From DASSUW01 sp963835525 (GTDB lineage: Bacteria; Actinomycetota; Thermoleophilia; Solirubrobacterales; Solirubrobacteraceae), in contig CAWIFM010000007.1 in NCBI GenBank assembly GCA_963835525.1, forward strand, positions 62,001-126,000: a DNA stretch of 64,000 nt, in the 5' to 3' direction. A model generated the notes under the pieces. It was not told where the DNA came from, did not search any database, and saw nothing but the letters and a program-made list of their open reading frames with translations. A program made the translations under genes and the position numbers. This document shows, piece by piece, positions 57,656 to 64,000 of this stretch. How positions within the stretch are numbered: position 1 is the first letter of the stretch; each line of letters starts with the position of its first letter.

Positions 57656-58436
57656 TCAATTACCCAGCAGGTAAGCGGCCGTGCTCTCGTCCGCCGGGAA
57701 GAACGCTTCGATGGACAGCTCGGCGAGCGTGATGTCGACCGCCGTGCCGAAGGTGGCGATCGTGCTGAAGAACGCGAGCTCCCGCCCGCCGGCGTCGTAG
57801 CGCAGCGGCACCGCGATCTCGCCGCCGGGGCCGTGCACCTCCGCGGTCTCGCCCGGGTACGCGCTGACCTCGTCGAGGAGCGCCGCGAGCCGGTCGTCGG
57901 CGGTGAGCGCCACCTGCCGGGCCAGCCGGTCGACGCAGGTGCGCGCGCCACTCGCCGTAGTTGAGGATCCGCGACGCCATCCCGTCCGGGTGCAGGCTCA
58001 CGCGCAGCACGTTGACCGGCGGCGCCATCAGGTGCTCCGGCACGGTCTCGGTGAACAGCGCGATGCTGCGATTGGCGGCCGCCAGGTTCCACCAGCGGTC
58101 GACGACCACGGCGGGATACGGCTCGTGGCCGGCGAGCACGCGCTCGAGCGCCTCGCGCACCGGCGCCATCTCCGGCGCGTCGATCGCCCGCTCCTCGAAC
58201 GCGGGCGCGAAGCCCGCGGCGAGCAGCAGGTGGTTGCGGTCGCGCAGCGGCACCTCGAGCTGCTCGGACAGGTGCAGCACCATCTCCCGGCTCGGCTTCG
58301 ACCGGCCGGTCTCCAGGAAGCTCAGATGCCGGGCCGACACGCCGGCCTCGAGCGCGAGGTCGAGCTGGCTCAGCCGGCGCCGCCGGCGCCAGTCGCGCAG
58401 CAGCGTGCCGAGCGGGACGGTGGCTGCCGTGCTCAT
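57656..58436 (-). pseudogene. XRE-family regulator with MmyB-like ligand domain, frameshifted
   Basis: From ATG 58436 a helix-turn-helix (LSQLDLALEAGVSARHLSFL, ETGRSKPSREM) and the start of the MmyB-like domain (VVVDRWWNLAAANRSIALF) are in one frame until RILNYGEWRAHL near 57945. A one-base change is then needed to continue as DRLARQVALTADDRLAALL and on to ADESTAAYLLGN at 57656. Such regulators usually control a divergent oxidoreductase or NTF2-like gene, here the SnoaL-like gene. Either decayed or a sequence error; rest of both parts is well conserved. Confidence 0.7.
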
Positions 58437-58524
58437 GCGGGCCCACGCTAGCGAGTGCGCGGCCGCTCGGCACCTACCTCACGGGTAATCGACAAGCCGC
58501 ACGGCGGTTGGTTCGCTGAGAGGC

Positions 58525-58884
58525 ATGACCGACATCACCACCATCGTCGATGGCTACATCGCCGCCTGGAACGAGACCGACGCCGACCGTCGCCGCGCCC
58601 TCGTCGCCGACGCGTTCACCGACGACGCCAGCTACGTCGACCCGCTCATGACGGGCGACGGCACCGACGGGATCGCCGCCATGATCGGCGGCGCCCAGCA
58701 GCAGTTCCCGGGCCACCGCTTCGAGCTCTCCGCGGGACCCGACGCCCACCACGACCGCGTGCGCTTCGCGTGGACGCTCGTCGGCGCCGAGAACGGCACG
58801 GCGGTCGCCGCCGGCGTCGACTTCGCGACCCTGGCCGGCGACGGCCGCCTGCGCGCTGTGACCGGCTTCCTCGAGCCGGTCTGA
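58525..58884 (+). CDS. SnoaL/NTF2-like protein
   Basis: 119 residues forming a cone-shaped alpha+beta barrel: VDGYIAAWNETDADRRRALV, DASYVDPLMTGDGTDGI, FAWTLVGAENGT. Function unspecified; relatives are isomerases or binding proteins. GAGAGG precedes the ATG. Divergent from the XRE regulator, which may control it. Confidence 0.8.
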   Translation: MTDITTIVDGYIAAWNETDADRRRALVADAFTDDASYVDPLMTGDGTDGIAAMIGGAQQQFPGHRFELSAGPDAHHDRVRFAWTLVGAENGTAVAAGVDFATLAGDGRLRAVTGFLEPV

Positions 58885-58889
58885 GAAGC

Positions 58890-58918
58890 TTGACCAAAGC
58901 GCCCCGGAGGACTAGCTT
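58890..58918 (+). promoter_or_regulatory. Sigma-70-type promoter of the large subtilase gene
   Basis: TTGACC (58890-58895), 17 bases, TAGCTT (58913-58918). The ATG at 58957 follows after 38 bases, so this gene would have a short leader, unlike the leaderless genes. Confidence 0.55.
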
Positions 58919-58956
58919 CGGGGCGCGGAGGTTCCGGCGACCGGACGGGGGTTGTC

Positions 58957-61629
58957 ATGGCGGGCATGCGGGGAATCGCGACCATCGCGATGGTCGGGGC
59001 GCTGTGCGCCGCACCGGCGGCGTCGGCGGCGGGGCTCGACGACAAGGCGGCCGCGCAGATCGCGGCGCTGCAGCGGCTCAAGGGCTCGCTGTCGAAGGCC
59101 GAGCGCAAGCTCGACAGCCGGCTGGCCGTCGCGCTCGAGCGGCGCGCGGGGCATGCGATCGCCCCGCAGGCGAGCACGGGCGTGCGCGTATCGAAGTCGG
59201 GCTCGACGATGGTCGATGTGCGTGCGCCGGTCACCGGCGACCTGCTCGACCGCCTGAAGGCGATCGGCGCGATCGTCGAGCACGCCTCGCGACGCGTGGA
59301 CTCGGTGCGAGCCGCGATCCCGCTCTCCGCGCTGCGTGAGGTCGCGCGCTTCAAGGACGTCGTGTCGGTCGACGTCGCGGCGGAGGCGATCACCCACCAG
59401 CGCGTCGTCTCCGAGGGCGACGAGGCGCACGCAGCGGACCTCGCGCGCACGCGCCGGCGGGTGGCCGGCACGGGCGTGAAGCTGTGCGCGCTGTCCGACG
59501 GCGTGGACTCGCTCGCCGCCTCGCAGGCTGCCGGCGAGCTGCCCGCCGTCGACGTGCTGCCCGGCGAGGCCGGCGACGGCGACGAGGGCACCGCGATGCT
59601 GGAGATCCTGCACGACGTCGCGCCCAAGGCCGAGCTCGGCTTCGCCACCGCCTTCACCAGCGACGCGTCGTTCGCCGACAACATCCGCGCGCTGCGCTTC
59701 GAGGCCGGCTGCGACGTGATCGTCGACGACGTCCTCTACTTCAACGAGCACCCGTTCCAGGACGGGCCGATCGCCCGCGCGGTCAACGCCGTCACCGCCG
59801 ACGGCGCGCTCTTCTTCAGCTCGGCCGGCAACGAGGGCAACACGCTCGACGGCACGGCGGCCAACTACGAGGGCGACTTCGCCGACTCCGGCCGCGGCGT
59901 CGGGAAGTTCGCGGGCGCGGCGCACGACTTCGACCCCGGCGCCGGCGTCCAGGTGTTCGAGCCGGTCTCGCCGCAGTCGAGCGCCAACGTGCCCGTGACG
60001 CTGTTCTGGGCCGACCCGCTGGGTGGGGCGGCGAACGACTACGACCTCTACCTGTTCGACGCGAGCTCGAACGTCGTGTCCTTCTCGCAGGACGTGCAGG
60101 ACGGGAACGACGACCCGTACGAGATCCTCGGCACGCCGCCGTTCGGCGCCTCTGGCCTGCGGCTCGCGGTCGTCAAGTTCCGCGGCGCCGACCGGTACTT
60201 CCAGCTCAGCGCGCTCGGCAGCCGCTTCAAGGACTCGCCGGACGGGCTGATCGCGCGCAACACGCCCGGCGTGCTGCGCGGTCACGCGGCGGCGGCTGAC
60301 GCGTTCGCCACCGCCGCCGCGCCCGCCGCGGCTCCGCTGCCGTTCGACCTCGAGCCGAACGACCCGCCGAACCCGGCCGGCCCGTTCCCGGCGGCGTTCA
60401 CGGCGTCCCAGCTGCCCGAGCGGTTCACCTCGGACGGTCCGCGGCGCGTGTTCTTCCATCCCGACGGCACGCCGATCACGCCGGGCGACTTCAGCTCGAC
60501 AGGCGGCGCGGTTCGCATGAAGCCGGACATCACGGCCGCCGACGGGGTCAACACGTCGGTCGACGACTTCGCGCCGTTCTTCGGCACCTCGGCCGCGGCG
60601 CCGCACGCGGCGGCGATCGCCGGGCTCGTCCTCTCCGGCAACCCGGGCCTCACGACGGCCGACGTGCGCCAGGCGTTCGCGGCCACGGCGCTCGATCTGA
60701 CGCCGGCCGGCGTCGACGCGCGCACCGGCGCCGGGATCGTGCGCGCCGATCGCGTGCTCGCCTACACCGGGGCTACGCCGCAGCCGCTGGTGCGGGCGGG
60801 CGCTCCCGCCGTGACACCGCTCGACGGCGACGGCGACGAGTTCCTCGAGCCCGGCGAGACGGCGAACCTCGCCCTGCCGGTCACCAACGTGGGCGACGGC
60901 ACGGCCACCGGCATCAACGTGACGGTCGACACCGGTGACGCACTGGTCACGATCACCCCGCGCGCGCGGTCGTACGGGAACCTCGCCGCGAACGCGACCC
61001 GGTCGCGCGACTTCCGGCTCGCGCTCGCGCCCGGCTACCCGCGCGGCAAGCGCATCGCGCTCGCCGTCCGCGTGACGTTCGCCGGCCGCCTGTCGCCGAC
61101 CGCCGCGACGTTCCCGGTCGCCACCGGCCAGCCGGGCGCCGAGACCACGTTCGCCTACGCCGGACCGCCGGTGCCGATCCCCGACGCCGTGCCGGCGGGC
61201 GTCTCGGTCACGATCCCGGTCGCCGGCATCGGCTACGCGTCGGCGCTGACGTTCTCGGTCGACGGCACGGCCTGCTCGACCACCGCGGGCTCGACCACGG
61301 TCGGCCTCGACCACACGTTCGTCGGCGACCTCCTCGGGACGTTGACCGCGCCCGACGGCCGGTTCGTCACGCTGCTGGACCGCGACGGCTCCGGCGGCAA
61401 CAACCTCTGCCAGGTCGTCTTCGACGACCGGGCCGAGCGGTCGTTCTCGACCGCCGCGTCGGGACAGGCCCCGTTCGCCGGCGTCTGGCGCCCGAACACC
61501 GGCCGGCTCGAGGACTTCCTGCTCGCGCCGGTCGACGGCGACTGGACCTTCAAGGTCGTCGATCTCGCAGCGCGCGACACGGGCAGCATCCGCGCCGTCT
61601 CGCTCCACATCACGGGGTTCGCCGAGTGA
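58957..61629 (+). CDS. Large secreted subtilase with P-domain and altered triad
   Basis: 890 residues. Signal peptide (1-25), a helical prodomain (to about 150), a subtilisin-like domain, then a Ca-type acidic turn (LDGDGDEFLEPGETANLAL), Ig-like part and C-terminal proprotein-convertase P-domain (about 745-888, LDHTFVGDLLGTLTAPDG). Active-site residues: Asp181 in LCALSDGVDSL and Ser545 in FFGTSAAAPHAAAIAG. Where His is expected the sequence is GDGDEGTAMLEILHDVAP, with Glu210 in the His-equivalent place and a His nine residues later. Relatives with DEGRAM-type motifs exist; whether they use Glu like sedolisins is unknown. Exported, role unknown. Confidence 0.82.
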   Translation: MAGMRGIATIAMVGALCAAPAASAAGLDDKAAAQIAALQRLKGSLSKAERKLDSRLAVALERRAGHAIAPQASTGVRVSKSGSTMVDVRAPVTGDLLDRLKAIGAIVEHASRRVDSVRAAIPLSALREVARFKDVVSVDVAAEAITHQRVVSEGDEAHAADLARTRRRVAGTGVKLCALSDGVDSLAASQAAGELPAVDVLPGEAGDGDEGTAMLEILHDVAPKAELGFATAFTSDASFADNIRALRFEAGCDVIVDDVLYFNEHPFQDGPIARAVNAVTADGALFFSSAGNEGNTLDGTAANYEGDFADSGRGVGKFAGAAHDFDPGAGVQVFEPVSPQSSANVPVTLFWADPLGGAANDYDLYLFDASSNVVSFSQDVQDGNDDPYEILGTPPFGASGLRLAVVKFRGADRYFQLSALGSRFKDSPDGLIARNTPGVLRGHAAAADAFATAAAPAAAPLPFDLEPNDPPNPAGPFPAAFTASQLPERFTSDGPRRVFFHPDGTPITPGDFSSTGGAVRMKPDITAADGVNTSVDDFAPFFGTSAAAPHAAAIAGLVLSGNPGLTTADVRQAFAATALDLTPAGVDARTGAGIVRADRVLAYTGATPQPLVRAGAPAVTPLDGDGDEFLEPGETANLALPVTNVGDGTATGINVTVDTGDALVTITPRARSYGNLAANATRSRDFRLALAPGYPRGKRIALAVRVTFAGRLSPTAATFPVATGQPGAETTFAYAGPPVPIPDAVPAGVSVTIPVAGIGYASALTFSVDGTACSTTAGSTTVGLDHTFVGDLLGTLTAPDGRFVTLLDRDGSGGNNLCQVVFDDRAERSFSTAASGQAPFAGVWRPNTGRLEDFLLAPVDGDWTFKVVDLAARDTGSIRAVSLHITGFAE

Positions 61630-61657
61630 GAGCGCGGGATAGGGTGGGCCGGGAGCG

Positions 61658-61730
61658 GGGCCGGTAGCTCAGCGGTTAGAGCAGCGGACTCATAATCCGT
61701 CGCGCGGTGGTTCGAATCCACCCCGGCCCA
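61658..61730 (+). tRNA. tRNA with CAT anticodon (Ile2 or elongator Met)
   Basis: 73 bases. Acceptor GGGCCGG (61658-61664) pairs with CCGGCCC (61723-61729), discriminator A. D-stem GCTC/GAGC with short loop AGCGGTTA, anticodon stem GCGGA/TCCGT with loop CTCATAA, T-stem GGTGG/CCACC. The short D-loop resembles tRNA-Ile2 (lysidine-modified C34) more than elongator Met, but identity is unsure. It is the integration site of the downstream element. Confidence 0.9.
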
Positions 61731-61732
61731 TC
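61690..61732 (+). repeat. attL: 43-bp tRNA 3' half
   Basis: From the anticodon loop through the 3' end of the tRNA plus two bases. Repeated at 63361-63403 with one mismatch (A/G at the fifth base). Typical attachment core of tyrosine integrases. Confidence 0.85.
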
Positions 61733-61772
61733 CCACTACACAAGGGCTGGCGGCGGTCGTTGCTCAATCAAC

Positions 61773-61790
61773 GGGTACCGACTGGGTACC
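61773..61790. repeat. Two GGGTACC repeats, 11-bp phase (left)
   Basis: GGGTACC at 61773-61779 and 61784-61790, same face of the helix. A second pair lies near the other end of the element. Candidate integrase arm-type sites. Confidence 0.5.
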
Positions 61791-61806
61791 AGAAGGGCCG
61801 CCCCGA

Positions 61807-62199
61807 ATGCCCCGCTGCATCACCATCGCTGCTCTGCTCGTCGTGTTCACCCTGCCCTCGAGCGCGTCCGCCGAGCCCGGCCGGCTCTCGAAAGACGCTG
61901 CGTGTAGCGCCCTCGCTGACGCGACCCTCGCCCACGCCTCGATCACGGTCAACGAGCAGCTCGGGAACACAGAGCCGATCGCAGACGAGTGGCGGTGGCA
62001 CCTCAAGCATCGGGCGTACACGGCCACGCGTCGCAGCTCCCGGTCCGTGCGGTGCATCGTTGCGCACGTGGCGAAGACGCTCGACGACCGGACGTTGGTC
62101 ACGGTCGAGTACTCGGGTGTTGTCCGTGGCACTGACGCGAGCCCTCGCGTGTCGCCGCGTACGCGGCTGCGGTCGGCCGGAGTCTTCGTCGCTCCGTAG
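61807..62199 (+). CDS. Secreted small protein in the element, unknown
   Basis: 130 residues with a signal peptide (MPRCITIAALLVVFTLPSS, ASA). Mature part has ADEWRWHLKHRAYTATRRSS and two cysteines. No family recognised. Inside the tRNA-bounded element. Confidence 0.5.
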   Translation: MPRCITIAALLVVFTLPSSASAEPGRLSKDAACSALADATLAHASITVNEQLGNTEPIADEWRWHLKHRAYTATRRSSRSVRCIVAHVAKTLDDRTLVTVEYSGVVRGTDASPRVSPRTRLRSAGVFVAP

Positions 62200-62259
62200 G
62201 TTGGGCGGCAGACGCACAACCTCATTCCCGCCGCACGCCGTGGGATAGTCGCCCGTGCA

Positions 62260-62499
62260 ATGCACCGCTGGAATGCCTTCATCGCCTGCACCTGCGCCGC
62301 TTGTCTGACGGCCGGCTACGCGTCTGAACAGTTCGCAAGCGACCCGATCGACGTGACGTCGCCGCAGGCGCACTACAGCGGCGGATCTATCAACACGGCC
62401 GCCGTGAAGCACGTGTTCGTCCCTGCACCGCCAACGGCGCCGGTCGACGGTGTCCGCGAGCTGCGCGAGCTACGCATCGACGATCCCGAGAAGTTGTGA
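62260..62499 (+). CDS. Small exported protein in the element, unknown
   Basis: 79 residues starting MHRWNAFIACTCAACLTAGY, a signal-peptide-like stretch, then a polar tail (VDGVRELRELRIDDPEKL). Not recognised; coding status uncertain. Confidence 0.4.
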   Translation: MHRWNAFIACTCAACLTAGYASEQFASDPIDVTSPQAHYSGGSINTAAVKHVFVPAPPTAPVDGVRELRELRIDDPEKL

Positions 62500-62512
62500 C
62501 AAGCCCAGGGTG

Positions 62513-62710
62513 ATGATGTGTCTGAGTGACGTCCAGGCGTACATGGGGCACGCGGACATCGACACGACGATGCTGTACGTGCATCACACGCCGCAGCACG
62601 ACACTGCGGAGCGGCTCGGCCGGCTGGTGGCTCAGGCTGAAACGGCCGTTGCGGCGTTTGACTCTCCAAGGCGAGCGACCTCGAGGTCGAGTATCGAGAC
62701 CGCGTCCTGA
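62513..62710 (+). pseudogene. Tyrosine integrase, C-terminal fragment
   Basis: About 65 residues. LSDVQAYMGHADIDTTMLYVHH matches, in parts MGHADIDTT and MLYVHH, the end of phage-type integrases with the last His and nucleophile Tyr, and PQHDTAERLGRLV follows as usual. Nothing upstream encodes the Arg or HxxR region, so the gene is truncated. It belongs to the element between the two att repeats. Confidence 0.75.
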
Positions 62711-63237
62711 ACCGCCTCTAGTGCCGGCTCGAATTTGGCCGGGTCGGCTCCGAGCATGTTCTCGTACAGAAACGTGTCCTTGCTTACCGGCGGATACTCG
62801 TGGTCGAGTGCCGCGAGCTGATGAAACGCCACGGCAAGTAGCTCCCATGAACGATCGCCAAACCAGACCGCGAGTAGCGTCCGCTCTTCGACGGTCACCG
62901 TGAATGCGGCAACTCGCCCGGGCGGCCACCACATACGGTTGTCGATGCTGAGGGCCAACAAGATGCGTCGCTCCTCGACCTCGACCTTCAGCGCCCTCGC
63001 GATCCCCCGGGTCTGGCGACGCTGGCTCTCGTCTTCCCGGTCACGTCGCCATTGCTGCATATCGCGCTCTTTGGATGCGCGACGGTCTTCTACGTCGAAG
63101 AGGTTGCGGCGGGTGATGAGTCCGCCGATGAGGACGCCCATAAGTGCACCGACGAAGGTCAGTCCCGGCGTAATGAGATCCGACCAAGCGAGCCCAGAGT
63201 CGTTGATGAGCCTGACCTCGGTGACCGCGCCGATCAT
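62632..63237 (-). CDS. Membrane-anchored protein in the element, unknown
   Basis: 201 residues. One N-terminal membrane helix (residues 22-42, ITPGLTFVGALMGVLIGGLI), then a charged coiled coil (DVEDRRASKERDMQQWRRDR) and an alpha-helical domain. Unknown in function; similar designs occur in phage or island genes. Overlaps the integrase remnant tail to tail. Confidence 0.6.
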   Translation of the reverse strand: MIGAVTEVRLINDSGLAWSDLITPGLTFVGALMGVLIGGLITRRNLFDVEDRRASKERDMQQWRRDREDESQRRQTRGIARALKVEVEERRILLALSIDNRMWWPPGRVAAFTVTVEERTLLAVWFGDRSWELLAVAFHQLAALDHEYPPVSKDTFLYENMLGADPAKFEPALEAVQDAVSILDLEVARLGESNAATAVSA

Positions 63238-63255
63238 CGCCGACGATCGTACGGC

Positions 63256-63273
63256 GGGTACCAGACGGGTACC
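63256..63273. repeat. Two GGGTACC repeats, 11-bp phase (right)
   Basis: GGGTACC at 63256-63262 and 63267-63273, about 90 bases inside attR. Matches the pair near attL in spacing and orientation. Confidence 0.5.
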
Positions 63274-63360
63274 GAACCGAGCCCTTTTAATCGACCTAAG
63301 AGCACGCTACAGTCGTCAGGAATCCGCATTCCTGCGTCAGCAGAGGCGGATTCGTAGTTC

Positions 63361-63403
63361 TCATGATCCGTCGCGCGGTGGTTCGAATCCACCCCGGCCC
63401 ATC
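63361..63403 (+). repeat. attR: 43-bp copy of the tRNA 3' half
   Basis: Matches 61690-61732 at 42 of 43 bases. No acceptor 5' half precedes it, so it is not a tRNA gene. An 8-bp inverted repeat GAATCCGC/GCGGATTC (63320-63327 and 63346-63353) lies just before it. Bounds an element of 1.67 kb. Confidence 0.85.
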
Positions 63404-63468
63404 GCCTCGCCGACCGGCAAGCAGAGCCAAACCCCGCTCGCTGTGCACCGAGGCACTCCCCATCGTCA

Positions 63469-63729
63469 CTACCTCTGTGGGGGTCGATCGCCGTGGAGAA
63501 CGTCCGGATCCATGTCGGCGCCGTTCGGCCAGACGATGGTGCCGAGCCCCTTGTCGACAGCGACTTGGCGGAAGACGTCAGGATCCCGCAGCGGCTCGAA
63601 GACGGGACCCCAGAGCTCGGGCTCGAGGTCGACATCCCGGGTGGACCCGTCGCTGAAGCCGAGCCGGAGCACGTAACCGTCAAGTGGCTCGACGGTCTCG
63701 ATTCGGATTCGTGTTGCTTGAGTGGTCAT
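63469..63729 (-). CDS. DUF2442 protein
   Basis: 86 residues: IETVEPLDGYVLRLGFSDGS, RDVDLEPELWGPVFEPL and a GTIVWPNGADMDPDVL end (in parts: GFSDGSTRDVDL; IVWPNGADMDPD). This is DUF2442, which commonly accompanies DUF4160 in an uncharacterised toxin-antitoxin-like pair. Overlaps the upstream gene by ATGA. Confidence 0.85.
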   Translation of the reverse strand: MTTQATRIRIETVEPLDGYVLRLGFSDGSTRDVDLEPELWGPVFEPLRDPDVFRQVAVDKGLGTIVWPNGADMDPDVLHGDRPPQR

Positions 63730-63986
63730 GCCAGTGGTTCGATGCTATCGAGGGCGACGTGCTCTCGAGCCTTCTGCCAGTTGGCAGCAAGCTCGTCGCC
63801 ATGCAGCGCGGCCCACTCGACCACGAGCCGCAGCGCCCGCGTGGGGAGGCAGCCGCTCAGGACTTCAAGGTCTCCGATCACGATCGTGGCCTCATGCTCG
63901 CCGTAGATCGCGTGGAAGTGCGGCGGCGCGTGGTCGAGGTAGTACATCGCGATGACGATCCCGTAGAACGTGCTGATGCGCGGCAC
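63726..63986 (-). CDS. DUF4160 protein
   Basis: 86 residues. PRISTFYGIVIAMYYLDHAPPH then FHAIYGEHEA (HAPPHFHA is the hallmark). Two-gene unit with DUF2442. GTG start at 63986; no in-frame ATG upstream in the window. Role as toxin or antitoxin is not established. Confidence 0.85.
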   Translation of the reverse strand: MPRISTFYGIVIAMYYLDHAPPHFHAIYGEHEATIVIGDLEVLSGCLPTRALRLVVEWAALHGDELAANWQKAREHVALDSIEPLA

Positions 63987-64000
63987 GCGTTCATGATCGG

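Noticed and set aside
58912..61608. 898-codon minus-strand frame opposite the large subtilase
   Set aside because: Shadow frame, rich in R/G/A/V/D without domains; the plus strand encodes signal peptide, subtilase and P-domain.
63361..63403. A second tRNA gene
   Set aside because: Only the 3' half is present; no matching 5' acceptor or D-arm. Interpreted as attR.

Overview
The window looks like a chromosome segment of a high-GC actinobacterium. The best guess is class Thermoleophilia (Solirubrobacter/Conexibacter-like). This rests on the very high GC and GC-ending codons, F420-type enzymes (DUF385, LLM oxidoreductase), a Gram-positive-style type IV pilus cluster, and the order efp-nusB-xseB-ispA-dxs-tlyA-nadK-recN. 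It is an inference, since no rRNA is present. Shine-Dalgarno sequences are scarce. Instead many starts lie 6-10 bases after a TANNNT box, so leaderless transcripts seem common.

Layout. 1-8.8 kb: mixed small genes, including an HNH nuclease end, a solute-binding protein with swapped halves, a subtilase with a PstS-like partner, a His-rich metal exporter block, hemolysin III and a cupin. 9.2-14.2 kb: a type IV pilus cluster (pilA, pilM, prepilin peptidase, pilN, pilO, a PilP-position protein). pilA is preceded by a sigma-28-like promoter and a c-di-GMP-I (GEMM) riboswitch. The same promoter type (TCAA, 16 bases, GCCGATA) precedes pilM, pilN, a secreted Ca-binding-repeat protein at 18.4 kb and probably an unknown gene at 7.9 kb. 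14.2-18.4 kb: chorismate genes aroC, a fused aroK-aroB, aroQ and a proline peptidase. 18.4-23.7 kb: surface protein, dodecin-like protein, membrane protein, a broken and an intact methyltransferase, and a DUF559/AbiEi-type gene. 23.7-41.8 kb: housekeeping runs for translation, isoprenoids, NAD, repair and nucleotides. 41.8-47.3 kb: ppdK, dgt, dnaG.

47.3-48.5 kb holds a 247-bp inverted repeat overlapping the dnaG stop, an HNH endonuclease gene and tRNA-Asn. 48.6-58.9 kb holds accessory enzymes and c-di-GMP proteins (HD-GYP with a receiver, PilZ). 58.9-61.6 kb is a large secreted subtilase with a P-domain. A CAT-anticodon tRNA at 61.66 kb begins a 1.67-kb integrated remnant: a 43-bp copy of the tRNA 3' half closes it at 63.36 kb, and inside are an integrase tail and small genes. 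A DUF2442/DUF4160 pair ends the window.

The most distinctive theme is control of type IV pili by a flagellar/sporulation-type sigma factor together with c-di-GMP sensing at the pilA mRNA. Three genes carry frame disruptions (methyltransferase, SRPBCC protein, XRE regulator). Only the first also lacks an essential motif, so the other two could be sequence errors.
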